Source of the DNA: Puteibacter caeruleilacunae
GTDB lineage: Bacteria > Bacteroidota > Bacteroidia > Bacteroidales > Prolixibacteraceae
Direction of reading: 5' to 3'
Length of the DNA stretch: 64,000 nt
Assembly: GCA_005217565.1 (NCBI GenBank)
Contig: SJCO01000008.1
Coordinates: forward strand, 124,001 to 188,000
Below are positions 17,065 through 24,921 of the stretch, in pieces; within the stretch, counting starts at the first letter, position 1; each line of letters opens with the position of its first letter. Below the pieces are notes generated by a model, which searched no databases, was not told the origin of the DNA, and saw only the letters and a program-made list of their open reading frames with translations. The translations under genes were made by a program, and so were the position numbers.

Positions 17065-18228
17065 TTAGTTCATTTTATTTGTCCAATTTAAAATCTGACC
17101 CGTTGGGCAAACAAAGCGGCACCACGGACGGGGAGTAATGATTGCGATAAGCAGACTCAGCAAGGCTATGGTAATTACAATTGGTGAAGCATGGCTAAAT
17201 ATAAATGCAGAGAAAGGTTCGTAATCAATAATATCAGTAGCCAATCCTAACCACAAGAAAAAGAATAACCCAAGGGTAATGACAGCACGACTATGTTTTA
17301 ATATTTTCATCATGCGTTTACTGGGGTGTAGTTTTCTTTTATTGATTTTTCCTGCTAATTCTTGTGCCGAACCAAGCGGACAAGTCCAGTTGCAGTAGTA
17401 CGATTTTCTATTGAAGAACAGCGGCATTACAATGGATAGAACAAGCATTAATATGACTACAATACTGGTAAGCAGATTTGTTCCATTTGATACCCAACCC
17501 ATAAGAATTTTCAGGGAAATGAATTTCCCACACCATAGTCCAAGTACCAATGTGTTTAACAATAGTTGCACTGTTCTTAATTGTTTATTCTTATTCGCCT
17601 TTATAGAAATTATAAGTCCCATAATAATCACTAACAATGCTGCAACGGTCTTAAGGTCAGCGAAGGCATACCATTTATTAGAAGTTGCTGAATTTGTAGC
17701 GCTTGCTATACTGGCAGTAATAGAGCGATTGATTGCATTTGATGTAATAGTAGCTCCTGAAACTACATCTGGTTTCATGGTCATCAATTCCTCCGGATCT
17801 TTATCCAACCATTGACTGATCACCCCATTCTCCTGAATTGATTCCATAAAATCAGGAGTCTCATTATTTTCCAGTAGTACTACCTTTTTAATTTTATTGT
17901 TATGATCCAGGTGCAGATACATTGGTACTGATCCTGCAAAACCATAAATTCCTTTACTAAAAGCCAAGGTATTGATAATCTTGTCGGTTGAATTACTTTC
18001 TCCAATATTCCATATACCCAATGATTTTTCTTGAAGTGAAGCATTAGGTATTCCCAACTCATTTAATTGTGACTGATTCGGGGGAAGGATCTCGACCTTA
18101 TCTTGACTGTCTTTAAACAGATCTTGCGGCTTATGGCCGAACAGCTTCCCTTGATAGGAAACTGCGGCCATGAGGAACAATAACAAGAGCACCACGTTAG
18201 TGATGCTTTCTATGAATTTATTTTGCAT
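17065..18228 (-). CDS. NosR/PceC-like membrane protein: FMN-binding domain plus polyferredoxin-type 4Fe-4S motifs
   Basis: 387 aa. A hydrophobic N-terminal helix (about 10-25) leads into a periplasmic FMN-binding domain with the covalent flavinylation motif SGAT (157-160, in DVVSGATITS). Then come about five membrane helices and two 4Fe-4S type motifs, CNWTCPLG and CRFVCPTG, on the cytoplasmic side. This layout is shared by NosR, NirI, PceC/RdhC and related regulators or electron conduits that move electrons across the inner membrane to periplasmic acceptors. Covalent FMN needs an ApbE flavin transferase, not seen here. First gene of the operon, and so probably the electron conduit for the anchored flavoproteins after it. 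Confidence 0.85.
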   Translation of the reverse strand: MQNKFIESITNVVLLLLFLMAAVSYQGKLFGHKPQDLFKDSQDKVEILPPNQSQLNELGIPNASLQEKSLGIWNIGESNSTDKIINTLAFSKGIYGFAGSVPMYLHLDHNNKIKKVVLLENNETPDFMESIQENGVISQWLDKDPEELMTMKPDVVSGATITSNAINRSITASIASATNSATSNKWYAFADLKTVAALLVIIMGLIISIKANKNKQLRTVQLLLNTLVLGLWCGKFISLKILMGWVSNGTNLLTSIVVILMLVLSIVMPLFFNRKSYYCNWTCPLGSAQELAGKINKRKLHPSKRMMKILKHSRAVITLGLFFFLWLGLATDIIDYEPFSAFIFSHASPIVITIALLSLLIAIITPRPWCRFVCPTGQILNWTNKMN

Positions 18229-18275
18229 ATAATTTTAAATAACAGTTACGCCAGATTTCTAAAATATTATTCGCA

Positions 18276-18304
18276 CAAAGGTATATGTAATTGGCAGCAA
18301 ACAA
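18276..18304 (-). promoter_or_regulatory. Promoter of the flavoprotein operon
   Basis: Minus-strand TACCTTTG (18276-18283) matches TAnnTTTG, with TTG (18302-18304) 18 bp upstream. It lies about 50 bp before the FMN-binding gene. Confidence 0.55.
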
Positions 18305-18374
18305 GTGGATTACATTTTTGTGGTATGGTTACATGCGTGTGTAAAAAGCAGATTCTCAGTGCCTCATTCGCTTG

Positions 18375-19802
18375 TTATCTTGATGTTAAAATTTTAACGA
18401 TCTCATTATATCCCAATTTTTCAGCTAATTCTTTTGGCGTCATGCCATCCCAAGCTCTTATTGATGTGTCAACACCTGCATCAATAAGTATTTTTGCTGT
18501 TTCGGTATGACCATGCCAAATGGCATCATGCAATGGTGTATAACCATTTGTAGGACCTTGGGCATTCTTAATCGTCTCAAAATCGGCATGTTTCACTATG
18601 CGTTTCATGATTTCGGTATTCCCCATATAGCCTGCTTTATGAGCAACAATGGCTTTCATATATTCACCTTCAGCAGTCATGTCGGCCCCATTATGTACCA
18701 TCTTGTCAAACAATTCAATATTATTATCTCGAGATGCAACCAATGCAGCTGTATGATAATCCACTCCTTTATTCCCATTGGGGATGCGAAGATTCACATC
18801 TCCAGGAAGATTCTTAGGGGTTATCCCATCGGCTTCGAATTTCTCTTGAATATATGTTTGTCGGTCAGCGAAATACTTTTTGTAAATAGATACAATCTTT
18901 TGATCAATAGGATGTAGTTCTGTATATCCTTTTGCTACCACAGGGAACTTGTCAGCAGTTCTTCCAAACTGATCCTTAAGCAATGGATTGATATGTTCAA
19001 GTGATAATAAGTATTGAATCATTTCAGGATTTTGGTACCATGTGGCGACCATTAAAGGTGTAAAACTGTTACTTGCGGCCTGTAAGTTGATAATTGATTC
19101 TGCACCATTAGCAATCAGCTCTTTCATTACGTCTACATTTCCACCTTGAGCTGCAAAATGAACGACACTTGTGCCTGTGATCTTATCAAGTGTAAATATA
19201 TTTGCTCCTTTGTCAATTAAATCCTTAACCTTATCCAAGTCTCCTAAACCTGCAGCTTTCATCAAGGCTGTCAAATGTGTATCTTGATTTTTAGAATCAC
19301 GCAGGTAGGCACGATGTTTTGCAATTTGTAATTGATCTCCTTTTCTTACCAGGTATACATCTTGATGAACCAATAGTTGAATATCCTGATTCTTTGTATC
19401 ACGAGCTTTCCAAAAAACATCATAACTGGCTTGCCAACCTTCTTTTTGATTTCCACTAACCTGTATGTTCGTTAAGGCATGACTATTCCATATGATATTT
19501 TCCTCTACTCCTTTATACCAGCGTTTAAAATCATCTTTTGAGTGAATAGGAAAATCTGGGAAGCTCATGTCGACAGGTTCCGCTATATGATCGAGATAGT
19601 AATTGACCTCTTTTTGATGATCAAAGGCTGCAAACCATTGATATATAAATGCGATCACATCGTTAACGCTGTATTCACTTCGAGCTATCGGATCATAATC
19701 GGATTTCTTGTTATTTGCTGAATGATATTCCGACGCTGTTGTCATGAAACCTAGACACAGCACCAAAGTCATTGTACTACATATTGAAATGATTCGTTTC
19801 AT
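18375..19802 (-). CDS. Exported SnoaL-like/ankyrin-repeat fusion protein
   Basis: 475 aa with a signal peptide (first ~24 residues). Residues ~45-170 form a SnoaL/NTF2-like alpha-beta domain (FIYQWFAAFDHQKEVNYYLDHI start, YDVFWKAR core). From ~175 to the end are ankyrin repeats: HLTALMKAAGLGDLDKVKDL, SVVHFAAQGGNVDVMKELI, FTPLMVATWYQNPEMIQYL and, after a spacer, YTPLHDAIWHGHTETAKIL. Ankyrin repeats bind proteins; the SnoaL fold binds small ligands or catalyses. The N-domain resembles the separate SnoaL-like protein at 20.8 kb. Its start codon is directly preceded by two tandem start-codon repeat units. Fusion of these two domain types is uncommon. Confidence 0.82.
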   Translation of the reverse strand: MKRIISICSTMTLVLCLGFMTTASEYHSANNKKSDYDPIARSEYSVNDVIAFIYQWFAAFDHQKEVNYYLDHIAEPVDMSFPDFPIHSKDDFKRWYKGVEENIIWNSHALTNIQVSGNQKEGWQASYDVFWKARDTKNQDIQLLVHQDVYLVRKGDQLQIAKHRAYLRDSKNQDTHLTALMKAAGLGDLDKVKDLIDKGANIFTLDKITGTSVVHFAAQGGNVDVMKELIANGAESIINLQAASNSFTPLMVATWYQNPEMIQYLLSLEHINPLLKDQFGRTADKFPVVAKGYTELHPIDQKIVSIYKKYFADRQTYIQEKFEADGITPKNLPGDVNLRIPNGNKGVDYHTAALVASRDNNIELFDKMVHNGADMTAEGEYMKAIVAHKAGYMGNTEIMKRIVKHADFETIKNAQGPTNGYTPLHDAIWHGHTETAKILIDAGVDTSIRAWDGMTPKELAEKLGYNEIVKILTSR

Positions 19803-20026
19803 CTTATTAAATTTATTATTTCCAATTGCATAAGATGGAACTCTCGATGAATTTAATCATTCTCGTGTGTGTATTTTAGAATGCTAAAATTCATGTTCGT
19901 TTCATCTGTTTAAAATTTTTTGATTTCTGAATGTTCAAAAAATTTGAATACATTCAGGAACTCACATAAATTTTAATCATCCGCGTGTGTGCATTTTACG
20001 AAGATGAAAATTCATGTTCGTTTCAT
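19803..20026 (-). repeat. Start-codon-abutting modular repeat, tandem pair (R1)
   Basis: Two units in tandem on the minus strand: a long-type unit (19906-20026, 121 bp) then a short-type unit (19803-19905, 103 bp) that ends exactly at the ATG of the ankyrin gene. Each unit begins ATGAAACGAACATGAATTTT. Hairpin 1 is at 19966-20015 in the first and 19847-19894 in the second; the long unit also has the stem TGAATG..TTCAAA / TTTGAA..CATTCA (19928-19956). In the second unit the inner stem changed on both sides (CATTCT paired with AGAATG). Confidence 0.85.
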
Positions 20027-20037
20027 CTAATGGTATA

Positions 20038-20772
20038 TTAATAGTTGTGTACTGCAGTCAGTCCCCCATCTACCAGGATATCCTGACCATTTATATAGCT
20101 CGCTTCAGGTGAGGCGAGGAAATATACTAAGCCTGCTATTTCTTCGGCTTTACCAAAGCGCTGCATTGGCACTTGTACTTTTCTCGACTGAGCTGCTTCT
20201 TCACCTAACATAGCCTCATTGAATTGCTCAGTATTGATGTAGCCAGGACTTATAGCATTAATATTGATCTTTTTATCTGCAAGTTCAATTGATAAGGTTT
20301 TTACCAAATGACTGATTGCAGCTTTAGTTGAACCATAAAGCGAAGACATCATTAATCCTCGGTGATGAGTCCACGAAGCGTTTACTATAATACGACTATC
20401 ATCGGGCATATTTTTTAATGCTTCCTGAATTAGAAAGAAAGTTCCTTTGTAGTTGATATTCACCAATTGATCGAACTCCTCTTCAGTGATGTCACTCAAG
20501 GGTTTAAATATTCCTACTCCAACATTCGAAAACAGTACATCAATATGTCCGAATAGTTCTTTTATTTCAGACATTAGAGTTTTGCGTTCGTCGCTAACAG
20601 CAACATCCGATGCAATAGTATAAATGTTAGGGTATTGTTTCTTTACCTCTTCCAGTTTCTTCTCATTGCGCCCTGTAATGATTACCTGATCACCTTTTTC
20701 TGCAAATTTAATTGCTGTGGCCAGTCCCATTCCTGCAGAACCTCCGGTGATTAGGATATTGCGTTTCCTCAT
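20038..20772 (-). CDS. Short-chain dehydrogenase/reductase
   Basis: 244 aa, classical SDR. Cofactor motif GGSAGMG (residues 10-16), NVG in place of the usual NAG, catalytic Y146-x3-K150 (LYGSTK) and the C-terminal GQDILVDGG common to ketoreductase-type SDRs. Arg after the first strand (TGRNEKK) suggests NADP(H). Cytoplasmic. It lies in the minus-strand arm of the AraC-linked redox locus, 23 nt after the SnoaL-like gene, and two start-codon repeat units separate it from the ankyrin gene downstream. Substrate not predictable. Confidence 0.92.
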   Translation of the reverse strand: MRKRNILITGGSAGMGLATAIKFAEKGDQVIITGRNEKKLEEVKKQYPNIYTIASDVAVSDERKTLMSEIKELFGHIDVLFSNVGVGIFKPLSDITEEEFDQLVNINYKGTFFLIQEALKNMPDDSRIIVNASWTHHRGLMMSSLYGSTKAAISHLVKTLSIELADKKININAISPGYINTEQFNEAMLGEEAAQSRKVQVPMQRFGKAEEIAGLVYFLASPEASYINGQDILVDGGLTAVHNY

Positions 20773-20795
20773 TGTGGTAATTTTTAATGAATAAG

Positions 20796-21374
20796 TTACT
20801 TTGTTATAACCATTGGATCATTCACCTTTGCAATGTACTTTTCAATGACAGGAAGTTTTTTGCCTTCTTCCTCTCTCATGATCCATACTTGACGAATAGT
20901 ATTGTCGAGATAAGTACCATCTTTAAATAGCCCTCGCCAGCGTACATCAAATGTTGCCTGATATTTGCCATTCTGTAAAAACTCAACTTCTACTTTTACA
21001 ATATCATGATCGTCAGAAACCAGCAGACTGTGAATCCAAGTGTGCCACTCAACATAGTCTTCCCATGAACGAATTTGATAATCAGGGAAATCCACGTATA
21101 TGTCTTTGTCGATAAATGGTTTAAACTCATCAACACTAACATGAACATTATTGCAAGTAGCCCTTTCATACATGGAAAATACTTTATACACGAAACTTTT
21201 GATATCGTTTCTTGTAAACTGACGCTTTCTGATCTCCGACATTAGCGCGTTGTAACTAACAGTTGGTTCAAGATACTTGTCCTGTTTTATTTTATTATTC
21301 TGTGCACTCATTGGCTTTGTTATACAGGTTAATACTATGATGATTATTGCGATACTGGAAGCTATATTTTGCAT
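20796..21374 (-). CDS. Exported SnoaL-like (NTF2-fold) protein
   Basis: 192 aa with a signal peptide ending near PMSAQ (about residue 24). The mature part has the NTF2/SnoaL pattern: long helices, then YVDFPDYQIRSWEDYVEWH, and beta strands YQATFDVRWRG. It resembles the N-terminal domain of the ankyrin protein two genes downstream (shared DFPDxxI and FDV/YDV core), suggesting duplication and fusion. Catalytic or binding function unknown; SnoaL-like proteins in such oxidoreductase loci often bind or isomerise small hydrophobic molecules. Export places it in the periplasm, unlike the SDR beside it. Confidence 0.75.
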   Translation of the reverse strand: MQNIASSIAIIIIVLTCITKPMSAQNNKIKQDKYLEPTVSYNALMSEIRKRQFTRNDIKSFVYKVFSMYERATCNNVHVSVDEFKPFIDKDIYVDFPDYQIRSWEDYVEWHTWIHSLLVSDDHDIVKVEVEFLQNGKYQATFDVRWRGLFKDGTYLDNTIRQVWIMREEEGKKLPVIEKYIAKVNDPMVITK

Positions 21375-21424
21375 TGTATAATGGTATTATTTTATTATTC
21401 AGAATAACCTCAGTACTGAGCTTG

Positions 21425-22249
21425 CTATACTAATTTAACGGCTTGAATATGTATGCCTTCCGATTGTATTGCTCTTGGATACTTGATGGCTGGTTTTCCA
21501 AACAGCATTACATAACCAATCTGATGATCGTCAGGTATACCAATTGCTTTTCTCAGTTCAGGATTCAGATCATTGATTGACCACTTAATCATGCCATTCC
21601 ATAAGGTCCCAATGCCGTTAGCATTTGCAAGCAATTCAAAATATGTAAGGGCAATAAGAGAATCTTCTACTGGAGTGACATTACCATTTGAAGCAGAGGC
21701 AATCACCAGGTGTGGAGCATTGCAAAACAAACGATCATGACCTTGCTGTTCCCATAATTTCTGTAAATCATAAATGAAATCCATTGGTGGAGCTATGCTT
21801 CCTGCTTCTCCCGCTTCCTTAATTGAGGCATAAACCATTTCTTTGAATTTTTGCATGGTAGCATCATCATAGATGGCTGTAAAATGTACCCCATTGTCGT
21901 TATGTCCAGTAGGAGCATATGATGCGGTTTCAAGTAGGCGATCAATTAATTCCTTATCCAGTGATTCACGTTTATATTTGCGCACAGAACGACGAGCTTT
22001 TACCATTCGTTCCATTGCTAGTGTATCAGGCAATTCTCCTCTTTGATCACTATCTTCTGGATTCTTATTTAATATTGATAATGCGCTACTCGGACATACA
22101 GCCATACAGTGTTGACATTGAAGACATAATTCCTCCTGCTCACTATGAATGGTTGGTAGCTCATTCATTTCAATAATTCCCATCGGACAATCGCTGGCAC
22201 AGATGCCGCACTTTGTACACTTTGTGTCTTCTATCTTAAAATTAAGCAT
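21425..22249 (-). CDS. Ferredoxin-nitroreductase fusion
   Basis: 274 aa. The N-terminus is a two-cluster bacterial ferredoxin: C11, C14, C17, C21 (CTKCGICASDCP) and C42, C45, C48, C52 (CLQCQHCMAVCP). From ~75 on is a nitroreductase FMN domain (MVKARRSVRKYKRE, SYAPTGHNDNGVHFT, GTLWNGM). Such fusions take electrons from reduced ferredoxin for reduction of nitro or quinone-like compounds, typical of anaerobes. It sits 13 nt from the monooxygenase gene in the minus arm of the AraC locus. All cysteines are present, so it should be functional. Confidence 0.92.
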   Translation of the reverse strand: MLNFKIEDTKCTKCGICASDCPMGIIEMNELPTIHSEQEELCLQCQHCMAVCPSSALSILNKNPEDSDQRGELPDTLAMERMVKARRSVRKYKRESLDKELIDRLLETASYAPTGHNDNGVHFTAIYDDATMQKFKEMVYASIKEAGEAGSIAPPMDFIYDLQKLWEQQGHDRLFCNAPHLVIASASNGNVTPVEDSLIALTYFELLANANGIGTLWNGMIKWSINDLNPELRKAIGIPDDHQIGYVMLFGKPAIKYPRAIQSEGIHIQAVKLV

Positions 22250-22262
22250 ATCAGTTAATTAT

Positions 22263-22547
22263 TTACTTTACTTCGTAAACACTCATATCATTTTCATTAT
22301 CAAACCAAGGCGTCACTTTTTCAAAGAATGCTTTCATGTGCGGTGTAGCTAAGTGTGCATCCAACGCTTCTTGAGATTCCCATTTTTCGAATATAAATAG
22401 GATGTTGGATTGCTCATCTTTTTGATAGATTTCATATTCAATACAGCCGTTTTCCTGACGTACTGTTTCAGTTATTGCATTGAACTCTTTTAAAAAATCT
22501 TCTTTTCGTCCCTCTATTGGTGCAGACTTTACTGTTACTATAATCAT
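22263..22547 (-). CDS. ABM/YgiN-like antibiotic biosynthesis monooxygenase-family protein
   Basis: 94 aa, the normal size of a ferredoxin-like dimeric ABM domain: IIVTVKSAPIEGRKEDFL strand-helix, CIEYEIYQ strand, FIFEKWESQEALDAHLATPHMKAF with the family His, and a final strand SVYEVK. Members include quinol monooxygenase YgiN and heme-degrading or dioxygen-using enzymes without cofactor; many are of unknown role. First gene of the minus-strand arm, behind a strong promoter shared with an AraC regulator facing away. Likely linked to quinone or electrophile handling. Confidence 0.85.
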   Translation of the reverse strand: MIIVTVKSAPIEGRKEDFLKEFNAITETVRQENGCIEYEIYQKDEQSNILFIFEKWESQEALDAHLATPHMKAFFEKVTPWFDNENDMSVYEVK

Positions 22548-22653
22548 CTTTTAAATATTATTGTTTTCTATTGTGTTACTGTATCTTATATCGATTGTTT
22601 CAATCTCATGACTTATGATGATAGAAAATCATAAACCACCTGTTGATGATTTA

Positions 22654-22707
22654 AGTTGTACATACAATCGACAATGCAAATATAAATACATTAGTTGTAC
22701 ATGCAAA
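22654..22707 (-). promoter_or_regulatory. Promoter of the minus redox arm with a duplicated TTGTACAT site
   Basis: Minus-strand TTTG (22704-22707), 19 bp, then TATATTTG (22677-22684): a full match to the Bacteroidota promoter. A 14-bp direct repeat AGTTGTACATnCAA occurs at 22654-22667 and 22693-22706; the second copy covers the -33 box, the first lies just past the start-site region. The rest of the 22548-22989 gap holds no gene; a lone TACTTTTG (22779-22786) faces the AraC gene. The neighbouring AraC protein is the natural candidate binder. Confidence 0.6.
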
Positions 22708-22989
22708 TAAAAATGTAAGGTTTTTATCTGCATCGATGTCAAGAATTATTGTTTTAACCTCAGGAATAGAATAATCGGTACTTTTGTTAAGTGATTGATA
22801 ATCAATGATTGTAATCTTTTAGATGAAGAAGCTTTGTGTAAAGAAATAACGTTGTTGGGCGTTAATGTAATCAACTATACGGAGTGACGTACTATTCGTT
22901 CTTTATTGAATCAGGGTATGCAAATTGTAAGATTATTGTACTTTTATCAAATCAATGGATTATACTAACATGTAATTGGTGAAGTTATC

Positions 22990-23853
22990 ATGATTCAGCA
23001 TATTTCAAATATTAAAGACCTTTATCAAGTCACAGGCTTTGATCATATTCCTGTGACCGATGATTTCGACATCTTTACTCATCAAGAGACCTATCCAAGT
23101 ACGCATAAGATGGTGCCTGCACATCGACGTGACTTCTACTCAATAATCTATCTTGAAAGTCAGCAGGAAGGAGAAATGCAGATCAACCAAGATAAGCACA
23201 AACAATTAAATGATATCCTGTTTTTTCAAGGACCTCAGCATGTGTTTAGTTTCGTGAGGGGAGAATCAATGAAAGGATTTCTGATACTTTTCAAACCTGA
23301 TTTTCTGTTACCTTATATTAATGATATTGTTGCTGAGTTTTCTTTCTTTAATAGTAGTGAGAATAACTTGTTTCAGCTCAATCAAAGTGATAAGGAGGAT
23401 TTTGTAAACCTCTTTAATATGATCAAAACAGAGAAGCATAATACAAGTGTGGTAAAACCGTTGGTGCTTGCTCTTTTAAAAAAAGGAAAGATATTACAGC
23501 AGAAATTCCAGGTTATTGAAAAAGCGATTCCTGTTGAATATCAACTGGTAAATCGTTTCAAACGATTAGTTAACAACAATTTTATAGAGGAAAAATCAGT
23601 AGAGTTTTATGCTTCTCAGTTGAATCTTACAGCCAACTATCTAAATAATCGAATTAAAGCACATACTGGAAAAACAGCCAAAGAGCATATAACCGACCGA
23701 ATTTTAATGGAAGCGAAGAATATGTTATTGTACTCCGATTTTGATATTGCCGAAATAAGCTTTCGATTAAATTTCTCTGAACCAACGTATTTTGGCAAAT
23801 TCTTTAAAAAACATACTAATCTTACTCCAAGAGCTTTTCGACTGAATCGCTAA
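22990..23853 (+). CDS. AraC-family transcription regulator
   Basis: 287 aa. N-terminal cupin-like sensor domain (about 20-150, with HRRDFYSIIYLE and FFQGPQHVFSFV), then a C-terminal AraC double HTH (about 185-287) with the second-helix signature FDIAEISFRLNFSEPTYFGKFFKKHTNLTPRAFR. It binds DNA and likely a small ligand. It stands between two divergent oxidoreductase arms and transcribes toward the plus arm, so it probably controls both; a repeated site in the opposite promoter supports this. The ligand is unknown. Confidence 0.92.
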   Translation: MIQHISNIKDLYQVTGFDHIPVTDDFDIFTHQETYPSTHKMVPAHRRDFYSIIYLESQQEGEMQINQDKHKQLNDILFFQGPQHVFSFVRGESMKGFLILFKPDFLLPYINDIVAEFSFFNSSENNLFQLNQSDKEDFVNLFNMIKTEKHNTSVVKPLVLALLKKGKILQQKFQVIEKAIPVEYQLVNRFKRLVNNNFIEEKSVEFYASQLNLTANYLNNRIKAHTGKTAKEHITDRILMEAKNMLLYSDFDIAEISFRLNFSEPTYFGKFFKKHTNLTPRAFRLNR

Positions 23854-23905
23854 TTATTACCATTTTGTCCTTTTTTAGTATTATCACCTCCTATATGCTG
23901 TGAAT

Positions 23906-23913
23906 TACTTTTG
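23906..23913 (+). promoter_or_regulatory. -7 box of the plus redox arm
   Basis: TACTTTTG matches TAnnTTTG 28 bp before the SDR start. No good -33 box at normal spacing, consistent with an activator-dependent promoter (the AraC gene ends 52 bp upstream). Confidence 0.4.
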
Positions 23914-23940
23914 TATTGTGAATATTAAAAACATGATGCA

Positions 23941-24771
23941 ATGAATAAAGTAGCTTTAATAACAGGGGCCAATCAAGGATTAGGTTTTGGATTAGTTCAA
24001 AAAGTGAGTGAGATATATGGCGAAGGTGATTTCATATATCTAGGTGTTCGTAGAACAGAAGCAGGTGAGGAGGCTTTAAAAAATATCAAAAATACAAAAG
24101 CTAACCTCGAAGTGATCTATATTGATGTAAGCAAAGAGGAAACGATTGAGGAGGTAAAAAGTACCATTGTTAAGAAACACGGAGGTATTGATTTAATTCT
24201 TTCTAATGCGGCAGCTAGAATTTCTCCTACTGTACCCAATAGTGATCAGGTGGAGAATTTCGTTCAGACCAATAACATGGGGACCTACTACATGTTAAAG
24301 CACTTCCAACCTACGTTGAAAATAAATGGTAAAATCATTGTCATAGCTAGTGCTTTTGGTTCGTTACTTCATTTGGATGCCAACTTACATCATTTATTTA
24401 ATATCGACGCTATGTCGTGCGACGAGATTAATAAAGTAATGCAAGAGTATGTTGATGATGTAAAATCAGAAACTGATGAATCAAAGGGATGGCCTCAGTG
24501 GATAAATATACCTTCTAAAATTGGTCAGGTGGCATTAACAAAAATAGCAGCAAAGAAAGAGACCGGAGCTCCAATCGAGAGAAATATAAGTGTTTTTGCT
24601 GTATGTCCTGGTTTAGTTGATACCGATGCCTCTCGACCATTCTTTAAGAACATGCACGAGGCGCAATCGCCATATGAGGCGGCCCAGCATATTATTGCAT
24701 TAATTGATAAGTCAGCTGAGGAAGTAACAGGTAAATTGATCCAGTTTGGCAAGGAACTACCTTGGAATTAA
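23941..24771 (+). CDS. Carbonyl-reductase-like SDR with catalytic Tyr missing
   Basis: 276 aa. Rossmann start VALITGANQGLGFGL (GxxxGxG) and ILSNAA in place of NNAG. The sequence aligns with the carbonyl reductase (CBR1-like) branch, which has WP...YxxxK. Here the stretch reads WPQWINIPSKIG, so K193 is present but the position four before it is N189 instead of Tyr. A normal SDR reduction would be impaired; it may use another acid or act as a binding protein. First gene after the AraC regulator; one repeat unit separates it from the quinone oxidoreductase gene. Confidence 0.87.
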   Translation: MNKVALITGANQGLGFGLVQKVSEIYGEGDFIYLGVRRTEAGEEALKNIKNTKANLEVIYIDVSKEETIEEVKSTIVKKHGGIDLILSNAAARISPTVPNSDQVENFVQTNNMGTYYMLKHFQPTLKINGKIIVIASAFGSLLHLDANLHHLFNIDAMSCDEINKVMQEYVDDVKSETDESKGWPQWINIPSKIGQVALTKIAAKKETGAPIERNISVFAVCPGLVDTDASRPFFKNMHEAQSPYEAAQHIIALIDKSAEEVTGKLIQFGKELPWN

Positions 24772-24801
24772 TTCGTTTAACCATCAAAAACATTTAAACA
24801 G

Positions 24802-24921
24802 ATGAAACGAACATGAATTTTCATCATCCGAAAATACACACATGCGGAAGATTAAAATTTATGTGAGTTCCTGAATGTATTCAAATTTTTTGAACATTCA
24901 TAATCAAAAAAATTTAAACAG
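24802..24921 (+). repeat. Start-codon-abutting modular repeat, single long-type unit (R2)
   Basis: A 120-bp unit from an internal ATG (24802) to the base before the ATG of the quinone oxidoreductase gene (24922). The sequence before the internal ATG (CATTTAAACAG) and before the gene ATG (AATTTAAACAG) match, so the unit is bounded by direct repeats. The inner stem is TCCG..CGGA instead of the usual CGC..GCG. The second hairpin TGAATG..CATTCA is intact. Confidence 0.85.

Noticed and set aside
19803-20026. Modular repeats as a CRISPR array or ordinary insertion sequence
   Set aside because: Units are dispersed or at most two in tandem with no spacers, and no transposase or terminal target duplication is present beyond the start-codon context.
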